Under the pieces are notes generated by a model. The model was not told the DNA's origin and ran no database searches. It worked only from the letters and a program-made list of their open reading frames with translations. Below are positions 21,727 through 34,952 of a DNA stretch of 64,000 nt, in pieces (position 1 is the first letter of the stretch; the number at the start of each line of letters is the position of its first letter). Origin of the DNA: Durusdinium trenchii (taxonomy: Eukaryota > Sar > Dinophyceae > Suessiales > Symbiodiniaceae); contig CAXAMN010021740.1 in assembly GCA_963970005.1 (NCBI GenBank), forward strand, positions 141,841-205,840. The letters are read 5' to 3'. The translations under genes were made by a program, and so were the position numbers.

Positions 21727-22247
21727 CTAATAGGATCGGTGCGCACCACCGTGTGGCTGGAAAAAACCTTTCCCTGAACCCACGGCGAGCAAACGTTGGG
21801 GCGAGTACGGATGGTTCCGTGGTGCAAACGCGGGAGTGACACATGTACCATCCAAGGAAGATGTGGCGGACCCTGGATGGTCATACCATTATCATATATA
21901 CCATGTCATGAACATCCAAGAAACGTAACCTTGCGAGATTTGCGGTGGATACTTTTTCACCTTCTACAATCTTTGCCTTCTGAACTAGCTTCTGAAGCTC
22001 TCCCATCAAAGCATACATACAGTCTTCAAACTATTGGCAGGCTCGAAAGCATCTTCAATTGAAGCGTTCGAAGCCGCTCTCGGAAAGAAGAGTATCATTA
22101 TGCAATAGGCAGACGCAAAAATTGCTGTAGACTTGGGAATTGTGCTTTGCATCTGGTTCCCTCGTCTGTGAATGATGTACAGGTCCCAATCAGGTCCCAA
22201 TCAGGTCCAGGGCGATCAAAGATCATCGTGCCATGGCTTTTAGAGCT

Positions 22248-25200
22248 TCAGAACATTTGTGCCAGCAGCAACACCCATGGCATGATCTGCGACATGGCCG
22301 CGCTGACAGCGGACCCGGGTGCAAACGCAAAGGCCGAGCGGTTGAAGGGACGGATGGCGCCGGCCTCGAAGACCTAGCGATGGCCGCATACGGACGCCCA
22401 CAGTCTCGTGTGACGTGACCGGTGAACCAAGTGAAAAGGAACTGTTTTTCACCCGGTGCGGCGCCATGTGGCGCTGCATGGATTCCAGTGTTTGCTATGG
22501 ACCTTGTTTCTCTCTTTTTTTTGGACCTTGTTCACCGCCAAGGCCGAACACAAGTGTCCAACCAAGGCTCCGGAAAGGAAAAACCGGCCCGAGCCAAGGA
22601 AGAATTCGACGTTTGCTTCCCACCTGGACTGGTGTGGTGGCAAAGTCGCCGCCCAGCCGGGAGCCTAGTCCGCCATGCGCGTCATGCCCCACGGCCCAAA
22701 GGCTTTGATCCTCATAGAGCAGCAAGCTGTGTGCCAAGCCCCCAGCCATCACCTGGCGCGGCAAGTAGGGCTGATTTCTTCGGAGCTGGAGGTGGGCAAA
22801 TCACCCATCCTGCTGCAGTTCGGAGTAAACATGACCAACTGGGACCACAACTTATGGCACCCTCCCAAAAAAATCCGCCTGAAGACCATACAGGACACTA
22901 TCCAATCGAAGATGTCTTCCATGCCTAGGTATATATGGCAAATAATATATATATAATATATATATACACTGTATATGTATAATATATATATATGGTGGTT
23001 GATCAATATTCTTTCATCCTGGAATGGCCATTCATCCTGTTTCTTTCGCGGATCTTTCGCGGCCTCATCGCGAAGCATGGTCCTACAACCGTCTCTAGCT
23101 AACATGAGCCGGAACATGTCATAGTATCACAAAATAGGGAGGGACATCTTGCAGCATGACCCCAGTAGATGGTTGCCCGTTTCCACAGCTACTCAGGGTC
23201 ACTTGCAGCATCTGTTCGACAATTGTGCCAAATAGAGTCAGGCACAACTCAACCCACCAACACAGGGTGATGCAGCTTGGGGAATATTGGGGGGCCTCAA
23301 GCTGGGAACCTAGACTTTAGCGGCACATCCGCGAAGCTTTCGCGGATCTTTCGCGAAATTTCACTGGTGCTTTCCCCGGGAAGCCGTAACATTTGCAAAC
23401 ATCTGCACAGCCCGTCAGAGCAGCTGCAGGTCGTTGCCTCACTGTCAGGGCTGTGCCTACCCAGATTGCTAGTCTGTGACAGTGTCGGAGAATCCTTTAC
23501 GCACTGCCAGGGCTGGGCACAGAAATGTTGAGGCTTCAGTTCGTTAGTCTGTGACATATGGGGACACTTCCGCCCACTGGCTCTGCCGGAGGATTGCCTT
23601 GCGTTTCTATTCTTTGTCAGTCCGGTAGAAAGGAAAACAATGAAAGCGATGACCTTCGATAAATCTTTCGCGGATGGTTCTAACAACATCTGAAAGGCTG
23701 TTTTGTATAAAACTCCTTACACGGGGTTTTCGATCAACTCCCATATATATTGTGGGTCAAACATGGTCCAAGCCCCGTACCCGCGGCACATGGCTAAAAC
23801 GCATCCCACATGAAAGCGAATGCTAGGTTTTGAGGGTTCGACCCACCCTGACCCGTCTTTTGCACGTTTTCCTTGTCCTTTTTCCGTCTAATTTAGATGT
23901 TTAGACTCCACACACCTGTCATTGTTTATGTGTTCTGTCATTTCTTCCTCTTTGCCTCACATGCTTCACAGATCTTCACAGCACTTGCAATATGCTGGTT
24001 TGCTGGTGACCCAGCCAGCCCCACGCCTCCACAGGCCAAGGCAGTTGTGTATCCCGGCCGGGCCGGCTGCGATCAAACCGGTCACCCAATGCCAACTGCC
24101 CAGCACCATTCAGGCCCCAAGCATAAACAATCCCATGGTTCCGGGTCATGATCCTACGCAAGGCGAGATGTGAGTCTTGTGAGTCCTACCCCTTTGACGC
24201 CAGTTTTGGCTTGGCCTTGTGACCTGTTTTACCGCCTTTTTGTGGGCAAAAGGACACTGAAAAGGTGGCTGAACAGGATCGGTGATCCATTTGGTTCCCA
24301 CACCGACCAGACCGGTGTCTGGGTTCGCCAACCGACTGATCTCTGTGGGGGCAGCGCGGTCTTCCACATCACCGAGCCCCAGCTGCCCTTTGTCATTGGA
24401 ACCCCAGCCGAAGAGGAAACCATCGTAGACGGCGAAGCTGGTTTCATCCATAGCTGCAATAGATGTGACACCACTGGCGAGAATCTGAACCTTGGCTGCC
24501 AAGGGTATCTCAAGTACAGTAAAATACAAGCTCTGGCGAAGCTCAATATCATATCCCACCAGGTCAAATTCAAGGTCAACTGCCCCGGCTGTCGATCAAA
24601 CAAAGGATTAACGGATTCACCACAACAAGACGATCAAACGAGCGCCCAGCTGCCGGAGTGTGGCTCCCATGGTCAGCTTGCCCAGTGCCCATCTGTCCTT
24701 TCCCGTTGGTGCCCCACGCCCATAGGCTTTGATCAGCCCTGAGGGCTAAGCTATGAAGGAAGCCTGCTGCCACGGCTACGACCCCATTCAAGTCCACTTG
24801 AGCTGGACTGGAGCCACTTCCACTCCTCCATGCGCGTCGCCCCAGTACGGCATCGGTCGACGGCGTGAGACGAAGAGTACGACGAGCGAACGGACACTGT
24901 TTGTGCAGATTCTATCCTTGAACAGAATGCTCCTGCTCAGTACTCTTTGCCTCAAAGTTGGGGGGTTCGTCAGTTGTCAACAGCTGTAGATTCAGCCAAA
25001 CACAAGCCCAGATTGTTTTTGTTCTTCCATTCTCCTTGATCGGGTGGCTTCCGGATGCAACATCTTCCAAATTGCTTCTTCAGTGTCTGCGTTTCTTGAT
25101 GCTTCACGACACTAATTTGGAGCTCTTTGCTCAGGGAGATCCCTTGGCTCACTCTTTGAAGCCAATCCAATCCAAACATGTTCAACAAACCATGTTTGTC

Positions 25201-28200
25201 TACAGAAATAAAACCAAACCCTGCCCAGACAACATCAACTCAGACAACCAAACCGCCACATTGTGTGGTGGTTTGCTTGTTCATCCAACAGTCCATCAAT
25301 GTCCGCAATGTCCGGAGTTGTTTTGGGGATTCAAACATGTTATATTCTAATTGAACAATCTAGCTATTTTACATCTATTTATATTAATTACTATATGTAT
25401 TACTTACAGTTACAGTTAGAGATCCTTATACCTCTGGGCCTCTCAGCCTCCAAAACCCAACCTGGCAAGATCTTCACCTCCCATCACCCCCTCGGCCCCT
25501 GAACCTGCCTCCGTCCACCCGTCCGGGCTCCGGTGGCTCCGTTGGCTCCGTATGCACACCAACAAAGACAAATCTCAACAACTGTCCCATCCCCCAGCAG
25601 CTTCCTTCAGCACCTTGAACTTAAACTCGGAGCCCCAGACAAACCCGAAACCGCACGGCGGAAGCCGCAGGGCGCCGTCCGCACTCCTCCCCAGCTGTCC
25701 GTTGGAATTCCATCCCCAGCTGTAAAGCTGGCCATGGACCACCGCCAGGTTGTGCCGTGCCCCACTCGCCACCTGGGTGGCGCCGGAGGCAAAGAGCTCG
25801 TGTGGCAAAGCGAGGCTCTGAACCTCGTCGCCTGCGATCGGAAGAAGCTGCACAGGATAGGAAAAGAATAGAATAGAATAAGTGAAGGGTCGATTTCAGG
25901 GTGTGAAGACTGTGAAGATGGTGAATGCTCAAAACTCGGGAATTCCAGTGCCATCCAGTGCCTGCATAAAAAGATTACTAACATGATTAAACAATTCCCC
26001 TCCACAAATATCTTAGTTTGTGCGACTGCTCTTGCTCTCTTCTTGTGGGTGCCGATAGGGCATTTGGTTTGCCTTATGTTCAAGTCTCATGGTTGTCACA
26101 CTGTTTCCAAAGTTACTAACAACTAAAGGGCATCGCTACTAAGAGCAAGGACGCTACTAGTAGCTCCTGGCCTTACTACTAGTAGCAAGAAGCTACTAGC
26201 TTGTTGCTACTAGTAGAAATGCACTTGTTACAAGCAGCGATGCACTTGCTACTAGTAGCAAGAAGCTACAGGGGATTCAATTTGATGCTCTTTCCACTCC
26301 TGTTTCGACCGCGCTGTCTTTACGCACGTCGACCATCGTGGACGTGTCGTTCCGGTCGTTCCGAGTTCCGTGCTCTTCCCACCGTCGGTGGGCGGCACGC
26401 CGAGAACCGTCTCAGTGGGTCAGGCGCCGGGTTCGCCAGGGCAACAGCAAAGTGCACTTGCATTGGCTGGACAGTAAGGCTGAATCCTCCCGCTTGATTT
26501 TGGATCATGCCTCCTTCTCAAGAGCTGAAAAGCCCAACTAGGGACCAACATGTGCTACATGATCTACGTGATGCAGATCTGCACCTGCTCATCACACCCC
26601 ATGGTCCATCGTATGATGATTGATCATCACTTTGATCATCATATCATATCTCATGCGTCTGGCAACCAATCGTCTAGCATCTAAGGTCCTCCATTGCAGT
26701 TCTGAATTGGCTCTTCTTCTGCACCTCCGCCATCTTTTCAACCGCGCCCCTCTTTCGTGTTCCCAACCAAACCACCAGCTCCCTCTCCGCATCTCTCCGC
26801 CGTCCCGGCGCCTGCGCCCAGCTGACCATTTTGATTCGATCCCCAGGTCCACAAGCGTCCCGACTCATCGATGGCCACGGCGTGATGGCGTCCGGCGGTG
26901 ATGGCCGTGGCCCGCAGATTCAGCTTGCTGGGAATGAGCCGGTCCTCCTCATCCCCCAAGCCCAGCTTGCCAAACCTCGAGTTGAGCGGTGCCGAGACGG
27001 GAAGGGAGCTGTTTTGCTGGGTCAGCTACAAGCGATACTTGGCAGCTACATGGCGCTGGGGAACGAAGAAACCGATCGATATACTCGTAGCCTCCAAGGT
27101 TGACAATCGAAAAAAACTAAACAACTCCTAAGAAACACGTATCGCCCTGGCATACGCAGCCAATGTGCTTAGCTTCACAGGTAAAAAGCTGTGAATATCT
27201 GTTGCTGAGCAAAGTTGTCTTGCAGCGCGGCCAGCAAAGAGAAACGTACTATCCCTGGTGTTATCAAGCAGCAAGCAGTTGCTGATGAATCTGTGTCTGG
27301 ATATAATTCGGGACGTTTACCCTTTCCGTTCGCAAAAGCTTTAGTCTGTTCATTAAGGTCTGGAGCCACATCCAAATTTCTGAGTGTTTGGGCCTGTTTG
27401 GATAATCTTTAAGCTGTTCCAAACCCACCTTGAAGGTGAAGCTCTTGGAACTATGCCCGGGGTCACCAAAAACACCGAGGCTTACTTAGGCCACTCTGAG
27501 TCGGATGCATGTGCGAGGCACAGGTTCCCCAGGTCACATCGAGAAAAACAGGTGTAGTCATTTTCGACCATGCGAACATGCACAAATATGCGCTCGCTCC
27601 CCGCAAAATCCACATCTTCTCTATAACATGTCCAAGGCGGCCCGTTGCCATACTAGCGCTGGGGTTTAGTCACCCGGGTTTGCAGAAAGTCACCCGGCCG
27701 CATGGAAACGCGGCATTAGTCAAAAGTCACCCGGCTGGCGAAAAGTCACCCGCTTTATAAGACACAATGTAAACGCTCTACGGAAGTATGTTTGTCAAAA
27801 CTGCTATACATCAAGAATTCACTGCCCCTGTGCAGGAAAGAACTAGTTTTATGTCGAAGTTTGCAGCGTTTTGGTGACCGAACCCCAATCAGAACGTAAG
27901 GTTAGGACTATCGTGAAGATTAGCCCCTAAACGTAGATGCTCTGGCCCGGCTCAATTGGATTTGAATGAGTCAGCGATTCCAACAGTCACCGGTCTGGCT
28001 AGATTGACTTAAACATATGCTGTGTAAAACCATTTTTTCGTCGGAACTACACTGGCGCGAGTGCTGTGCGAGTCTTTTCAATCCTGACGCGAGTGCCGCG
28101 CGAGTCGAGGTATCCACCTACCCACGTCGATTATCTTCAAATCACTTTTTGGTCACCTTCCCTCTAACCTGCATGGAAACGCAGCATCCAAACAATGTTG

Positions 28201-30187
28201 TTGACCTAATGCTCTTCCAGTTATATTGCCATCTTGCATCTAACCCCAATGGAAACGCAACATCCAGACGACTTTCTACAAGACCAGACGACTTAACACA
28301 AGTGCTTGTAGCTTTTTAGGCCGGTCCGGTTGCGATCCCTAACTCGATCTTATTCGATCTTAGCCCTGCTGAATGGGCAATAGGCACTCTTGGAAGGCAC
28401 CTATCAGAAAAGCTTTGTGATCCATTCACTGCCCTTTTGAGCTTGGTACAAAACAATTGAGCAGGGATTTTTTTAAAAGATGTGGTGGTGTTATCATCCT
28501 TGGGTGCCTACGTAGAACCCTACGGTTTGGCTACGTTTCCACAGTGAAAGCCTACGGCAGACATGGCTTATTCCACATCGCCTACGGGAAATCTACGAAC
28601 GTGAGGTTTTGGAGCATTACTGCTCCAATTTGCCTACGGTACCATGCAGTTCTTGCGAGTGGAAACGTTTATGCAGCAGCTGACCCTTTATCTTTCAGAT
28701 GATGAGCTTGACACTCTACGATGGGCAAGTTGGTTTCATTGGCTATGTGCTCCACAACGGAAGACAAGCAAGCAACGACTTCACGCTCATCATGAGTTTT
28801 GGACATTACTTCGGAGGTGCACTGACGCGTATAGTCTCCCCATGTCTTCGACATTGGGAATACTTCTCAGAACAGCAGGTTTTAACATCTATTTGAGAGT
28901 ACTATTATAGGCAAGCGGACATGGGGGAAGGATCAACAAACTCATTTTCGCCTACGGTGCCTGTGAAAATGTCCCCAGGAAAACAACACAAAAGAGTTGT
29001 TTGGGACATTGTTGGGAGTTCTCACCTCTTACACAGAAACAGTGGCCTTTCTAACCTCCCGGGTAGTCTTGGCAGTGTGGTTGCATTGCAATGTCTTGCG
29101 TTTTTCTCTGGTGGTCATTCTAGGTGCCCTTGCAAACTGCCCCTTGAGATGAAAGACATCTGCTACAAGAAACTGAAACAAATAAAACACTGTCAATTCT
29201 AATTTGAATCAGAAACGCAAGCTGGGTGACTTCAAGGCATGCTATTTCAGTCGATTTCGGAAGCACGTTGCCTACGCCAGCCTTTTGAAGGTTACATCTT
29301 GTATAAACCCTTTCATGTCGAAAAAAAATCTCAGCTCAATTGAGCCTGCTTGCTACTCGCTTCGCGATGTTTCAACTTGTTGCCTGTTCCTGACACCTTC
29401 GCAAACTTCCTCAAACACCTCCCTTGACCTCCACACCACACAAGGGAAGCCTTTCCCAAATGAGAAGAACTCTTCAGGGAATACAACACACTTTAGGTTC
29501 GCATGAAGACAAAAACAGAATACAAAACACACACATATATCAAACCCTTCTCCAAGGCACTCATTCTTCCCCCAGCCATAGAGCTCCCCATCAGCTCCAA
29601 TGGCAAAGCTGCAGTAGGCCCCCGCGGCAATGGAGGCTTGTCCCGGCTGACCTCTTGCTTGACCTCCATTGTTGCAAGCGAAACATGAAGGTTTGGGACC
29701 CATGATGACCCGTGGTGACCCAGATGGACTCACCCAGAGCAAATAGCTGGCTGACAGTCGACCTTGCTCATTGTGCTCATTACCCCTTGGAGGTGGGAAC
29801 AAAAACGTTCACTGTGAAAAGCCGATCCTACATAACATCTCGCATCTCAGTCAGATGAGATGAGCAAGGATGAGGCACAAAAGTCTGGCTATGGCTCCAC
29901 AATTGACTCCACTCCCCCGGGTCTCTGCCAGTCAACATAAGCTCGTATGTGTTTCATGACCAGTAAACGACCTGTCCACGTATATAGTGTGTTGGCAGCT
30001 GTCTGGGTCGATGCGTGATCGGCTTCGAGCAGCGGATGGCCCCTTCCACGCCTCGTCCTCCATCACCGGGGCCATCTCCCAGGCAGCTCCGCAGCAGCCA
30101 GGCAGCGATGGAAGGCCACAGCCAAACCGCCATCAGCGCTGTGGCACGCAGTGGTGCCCCATGGTGCCCCAAACAAACTAAGCTCAA
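22248..30187 (-). CDS. RCC1-repeat (seven-bladed beta-propeller type) protein
   Basis: Minus-strand exons each carry about one RCC1 repeat (G...H...L...G.LW.WG.N..GQLG). Approximate exons: 29665-29565 (AAGAYCSFAIGADGELYGWG); 26985-26800 (AITAGRHHAVAIDESGRLWT, WGSNQNGQLG); 25847-25640 (ASGARHNLAVVHGQLYSWGW); 24813-24650 (AAGFLHSLALRADQSLWAWG); 24525-24300 (FLFGWGSNDKGQLGLGD); 24152-23990 (IVYAWGLNGAGQLALGD); 22752-22624 (AGGLAHSLLLYEDQSLWAVG). The last join, 22624 to 22373, is phase-checked and leads to a 41-residue tail with a TGA at 22248, ending in a hydrophobic helix. A possible first exon at 30187-29990 contains MAVWLWPSIAAWLL, resembling a signal peptide. RCC1 propellers act as nucleotide-exchange factors or as protein-binding platforms. 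Nothing here shows Ran specificity, so no symbol is given. Confidence 0.85.
22624..22752 (-). CDS. RCC1 exon with fully resolved boundaries
   Basis: This 129-bp exon lies between a GCGCCAG acceptor and a CAG/GTGGGAAG donor. It encodes 43 residues starting VMAGGLAHSLLLYEDQ and ending DFATTPVQ, one complete RCC1 blade. It joins in phase 0 to the 126-bp terminal exon 22373-22248. Confidence 0.85.
22936..22994. repeat. TA-rich low-complexity tract
   Basis: Alternating TA/AT sequence (tatatataatatatatatac and similar) lies in the intron between two RCC1 exons. Similar short tracts occur at 17893-17911, 31786-31808, 38831-38842, 51447-51475 and 53103-53123. Confidence 0.85.
26130..26272. repeat. 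Interspersed repeat with ctactagtagc motifs
   Basis: At least four copies of a ctactagtag(c/a) core lie here, each in a slightly longer context such as gcaagaagctacta and gcgatgcacttg. A related segment in the opposite orientation lies at 44001-44060. It sits in an RCC1-gene intron. Confidence 0.75.
27650..28955. repeat. Region of short recurring motifs in an RCC1 intron
   Basis: Three motif families recur: aaagtcacccg (four copies, 27670-27755), atggaaacgc(g/a)(g/a)cat (27700, 28173, 28249), and cctacg(g) (about eight copies, 28505-28960). No coding exon was found. The motifs differ from the rest of the intron and look like remnants of nested repeats. Confidence 0.55.
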
Positions 30188-30199
30188 GGACTATTGAGG

Positions 30200-33100
30200 C
30201 CCCTGTCTCTTCATTGCAAGATCACAAACCTTCATCAGTGGCTTGCGGAGTTGGTAGCCCATGATTCTATGATTAGTTACTTATCTGAACAATTCAGAAC
30301 AGGTTCATCTCCTGGCGCATGGCATTCTTATTCATCATGACCATCATTTTCCCGCTCGAGCCACTCCAGACTCCAGATGGGTCCAGACTTGTCTCATGGT
30401 CAACCTTGCCAGGTTTTCAACATGGCTTACTGGAAGTTGTGATGTGACCACCGACCACAGGAGAGCTCTGCTTTCACGTTCACCACTTGAATCATTACGC
30501 GTGTATTCATACACCACTCGGTCACGAGATGGAGCACTGGGTACGGGTCCAACTGAATTAGCTGGAGACCCCTGAGATGTCATTGCGGTCATTGTCTCCC
30601 CAATGTCATGCTTCCAGCGTCGGTGGAGACAGGATCTGTGAGAGTGATTTCCTAAATATCTAATTCACTCTAATTCAATACTGTACATGGGTTTGCCCCA
30701 AAACAGTGGGACCGCAACCAGCCAACTATACCCAAATCATTGCAATTGTAGTGATGAATACTGAGATCTGCGATACGCATTGCATCCCGTCCCCCATTGG
30801 TTGATGACCTTTTACCATCGGTCGGGGAAAGACAAGTCTAAAATAGGGCAACTAGCAAACAGAGATTGGGGGTGTCCTCGCGTTTAAGACAGGACATGAT
30901 CACGTGAACTTGTGAAGGTATCCTACGCTTTCAGAAGGGGCTGCCCTACGCTTTCCGGGTCGCCGCCGTCAGTTGGACGAAGTCGCCCCCATTTTGTGTC
31001 TCCCTCGCCCCATGCACACCCGAAGCACCAACCGAAGCACCAAGTGGCTCCAAGCTCCAAAGCCAAGCGCGCCACCGGCCGTGGGCCACTGGTCTTGGTC
31101 CAACGGGGTTTGCATGTCAAGGGATTTTGATACGGCATGTTTGCGGGTGGACCTCCAGGGTTATGCTACGCTCTCAAAAAAAGATAAAAAAAGAGATGTG
31201 ATGAAGCATGGTGTTTTGCTGGAACTTTCATGAACTGTCCACCGAACCCCTGAACGAATGGGACGACTTGGGATAAGGTGGGGAACGCAGAAAAGGTCCG
31301 TCCACACCGAACCAGAACTGTGAGAACGCCTCGATGACTGCGGTGCCATAAACGACAGAAAAGGAGAACCAAGAAACGAGCCGAACATTCATGGCCACGA
31401 CCAAAGGAGAACTTAGCTCAAATACAGAGGCTGTTTCAGGCAACTACCCTCTGGAAGGTTTGGAAAATCGAATCAAATAGAGACCCGTCTACCAGGGGCG
31501 CGAGTTCGGGGTGTCTTCCCCAAAGACTGACCGATTGACCCACCCAGAAGCGATTGGACCGTGGAGGTCTCTGGGTGCCCGGCATTCATCTCCGCTGCCC
31601 ATCGAGCACAGGTGGTTGGATCCTGGCGGATGAAGAATAGGCCAAGGTGGGAAGAATGACTGCTAACAATTTTTTGAGGTTGGTCGGGCTGGTAGGGAAA
31701 ATGATGGACACATGATCATGGAACACAAGTCTATGAAGATGGATAGCAAACAATTCTTGGGGAAGTTCATTGGATTTCAATGGATGTCATATATATATAT
31801 AATATATATCTTTTAGATGCATCGTTGTCAGTGTTCGATGATATTCGATATATATAACTTCTTTAAGACTGCCTGGGTCACTTCACCTCACATCTCTTTG
31901 AGGCTTCACTTCGGTACCAACTCCCGCTGCGCCGCTCTGCGCCGCCCCTAGGACCCACATCTGCGTGATGTGCCTCTTAAAGGTCTGCGGAGCCGAGCCC
32001 CCCAAAAACACTCGAAAGAAAAAGACTGGGTAGCCAAACACTCATGATTCTTGCTGCAACTGAAACTCCTATAGGAATAGAAATAAAAGAACAGCATGGA
32101 AAAAAGCACATGCAACTCGCTTGCGACACTCGCCCCGCTTCGCCCCACATCGGCGCACGCACCAAAATCGGGTCGGTGCCACGAAGAGCCCAGAGGCCAC
32201 GCGTCCGGCGACAGTGCCAGTGGCTGCTAGCATGGAATGCCTCAGAGCTAGACGTTGCAGTGGGATCAGTGATGATGGGATCCTGTGCCAAAGAATCAGG
32301 GATCCTGACAGTGCCAGTGGTGTGTGTGTCAGTTGGGATCCTGATGGATCCTGTACTAATTAAGACTCTATACATCTAATGAATTAGTTGGCCATTTCGT
32401 GAGGATGAATGTCCATTTAGAGTCAAATCTTGCTGAACACTCAAAATTGGTCCAATGTGACCACCCACGTCAATTGCAACAATAGCCACGAATATCAAAG
32501 AACAGCTGAACACCCTCCTTGCTTGCACAGCCAAATCCACACCAAAAGGATTTGAGAACGTTTGAGAACACAAAAATCACCATGTCTATCCAGCATCGTC
32601 CGCACTCCAGGGGCTCTAAGATACTCTAAGCCTCCTCGCCCCAACGGGTTCCGCACGCGGCTGTGCCCAAACATCACCACCTGCCCGCAAAAAGGCATCG
32701 AATCTGGCCATCACAAAACCATCAGAGGCATCCAGTGACCTGAACTAGGACCCTACAGGGGTACCTATAGGATCCTATAGGATAGTCTATGGGGTTCTTC
32801 AATCTCTGCTGGTTCTCCAGGGGATGGGGCATTCTATCGCTGGGTCTTGGTGCGATGGACGCACCAAGATCGATCGCACACGCACACGCCACATCGATCG
32901 CCACCAAACACCGAACAGGCTTCGAAGCCCACGGCCCGGTCGAAGGGCCGAAGCCCAACACCTGGGAGACGCCAAGAAAAAGGCACCCGCCCTGTGCTCC
33001 GGGTCTCCAAGTATCAAACCTGGATGTCCTAACATGTCCTAACCACTGAGCCTTCTAGCTCTCGAACAGTCCGTCGCAAGACCATGGGCCGTTTCTGGCT

Positions 33101-33350
33101 CCGAAGTGAAGTCAAAAGACTATATTGTGAGCATCCCCCTGTCAATATTGTGCAGGGGGTCCTGTCATTGATTTTATAGATATGAAATGGTGGGGTTGAC
33201 CACCCCCTGGCGTATAAAATGACTGTCCAACCAAAATCCAATCTCTATAAAATGAGTGGATTGACTCCCTCAAAAAGGTCAGATAAAAGCATACAGAGGC
33301 CGTAATATGAGCAGACATAGTGAATGTTTCAATCACAAATCAAAATTTCA
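30200..33350. other. No supported gene; a few GC-rich islands
   Basis: GC-rich islands at about 30950-31100, 32120-32220 and 32860-33000 have open frames on both strands, but none gave a recognisable domain or a convincing pair of splice sites. They may be 5' exons of the RCC1 gene, exons of an unrecognised gene or repeats. AT-rich tracts lie at 31786-31853. Confidence 0.4.
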
Positions 33351-33359
33351 AAATGTTTT

Positions 33360-34215
33360 GGCTTGTGCAAAATTGCAAAACTGCAAAGCCATGCAAAACC
33401 ATAAGGAACCTTTAGGTCATCAGATACAAAAAAAAGTATAAATACATTCAAAAAGAACAGTGAAAGAATGGAACATACAATTACAACCAAGATCAAACAA
33501 GTCAATCTAATAGATTGGGAGTCTTTTTGTAGCTTTTTGCGGGGCGCACCCCACAGAGAGATGAAATATAATTAAACAAAATGAACATATTAGCCAAGAG
33601 GGGGTCAACCCTAGTCACTTTATAGAGGTTGGGGTTGCTTGCACCTAGCTCTCCTTAGAAAATGTGTGAACGTGCAAACCCACAAGGAACCTGTAGGTCA
33701 CCAGCTCCAAAAATACAGAAAAGACCGGGGAAGACCACGAAAGACCATTACAGAAAGGTAAATTTAGTAGATTTGGTGTCGTATCTGGGTGCACACCACA
33801 CAGAGAGATGAATTATGATGAACATATCGAGCAAAGGGGGGGTCAGCCCTAGCCATTTTATTGAGGTTTGGGGGTATTTGGTGTCTTTTTTGGGGTACAC
33901 ACCACAGAGAGAGAGAAAGAGAGATGACATATGATGAAAATATTCAGCACGGGGGGTCAACCCTAGTCATTTTATAGAGGTTTGGGGTTACTTGCATCTA
34001 GCTCTCCTTAGAGCATGCATGAACATGCAAAACCACAAGGAACCTTTAGGTCACCAGCTCCATAAATACAAAAAAAAGATCAGAAAAGACAGGGAAAGAC
34101 CATGAAACATCATTACAGAAAGGTAACTTTATGTAAATTTAGTAGATTTGGTGTCTTATCTGGGGTGCACACCACACAGAGAGATAAAATATGATGAACA
34201 TATACAGCAATTCTG
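33360..34215. repeat. Complex tandem repeat, about 260-bp long unit with a short 106-bp variant
   Basis: A block reading cacacagagagatgaaatat, then gggggtcaaccctagtca and ttatagaggtt, recurs at about 33550, 33795, 33903 and 34172. Between the longer-spaced copies lies a second block (ctagctctccttagaa, acaaggaacctttaggtca, ccagctcc, attacagaaaggtaa) that is missing from the short unit. A partial copy begins near 33385. The divergence between copies is visible but small. Confidence 0.8.
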
Positions 34216-34952
34216 AATGCAGTGCTCCCCCTCACCTGTGGGGGTCATATTTCGTTTTATAGGAGCCTTCACCCCCCTCGTTTCATAGAGGATATTGGCA
34301 GGAGGATTTGTGAGCCAAAGCGACGCCATCTTCGACCCAACGGATGCTTGCCTTTTCTCATCCTTCAGAACGCATGCTACGGATGAATGTTCGTGGAAAA
34401 GCACATCATCATTAGATGAAAAGTCGTGAAAAGTAAAACAGGCGATATCGGTTTGATTTCACGTCAAGCCAGCCCTATGTCCTCCGGCCCGTCAGGACAA
34501 ACCTGCCGGCCCCAGAGCAAAGAAGGCGCTCGGTGAAGTGGACGGCGCCTAAACTCGGTTTGTTCTTCTTCTCAGCAAAAGCTGCACAGATTGGCCAACG
34601 ATTTCAACCAGCCCATCGTGGAACGCCGTGTGTTCAACTCGTTTTTCTTTTGGACGTAGCAGCCCGTGTCAATGAAGTCCCGGAAGAAGCCGTTCACCTG
34701 GAAAAGGTCCCTCTAAGGGATAACAGGAGCGTTGTAAGGCCTCTCACATGCTACAACAATGTTTTCTCTTCCAATGCTGCAAACACTTCCTATGTTTAAA
34801 CAGCAAGGACGCTCATGAAACCTGCAACGAAACCTCCAAAAACAGATCGCCATACCATGAACATCGACCTGCAGCACTTATATCATGTCATACTTATATC
34901 ATCTTATATCGACCCTGCCCACTTTTCTTGCGGGGATGCTGGCATCCAGACG

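Noticed and set aside
34300-34322. A reverse-orientation spliced-leader relic (tgagccaaag).
   Set aside because: Only about nine bases match, no retrocopied gene follows, and it fits chance.
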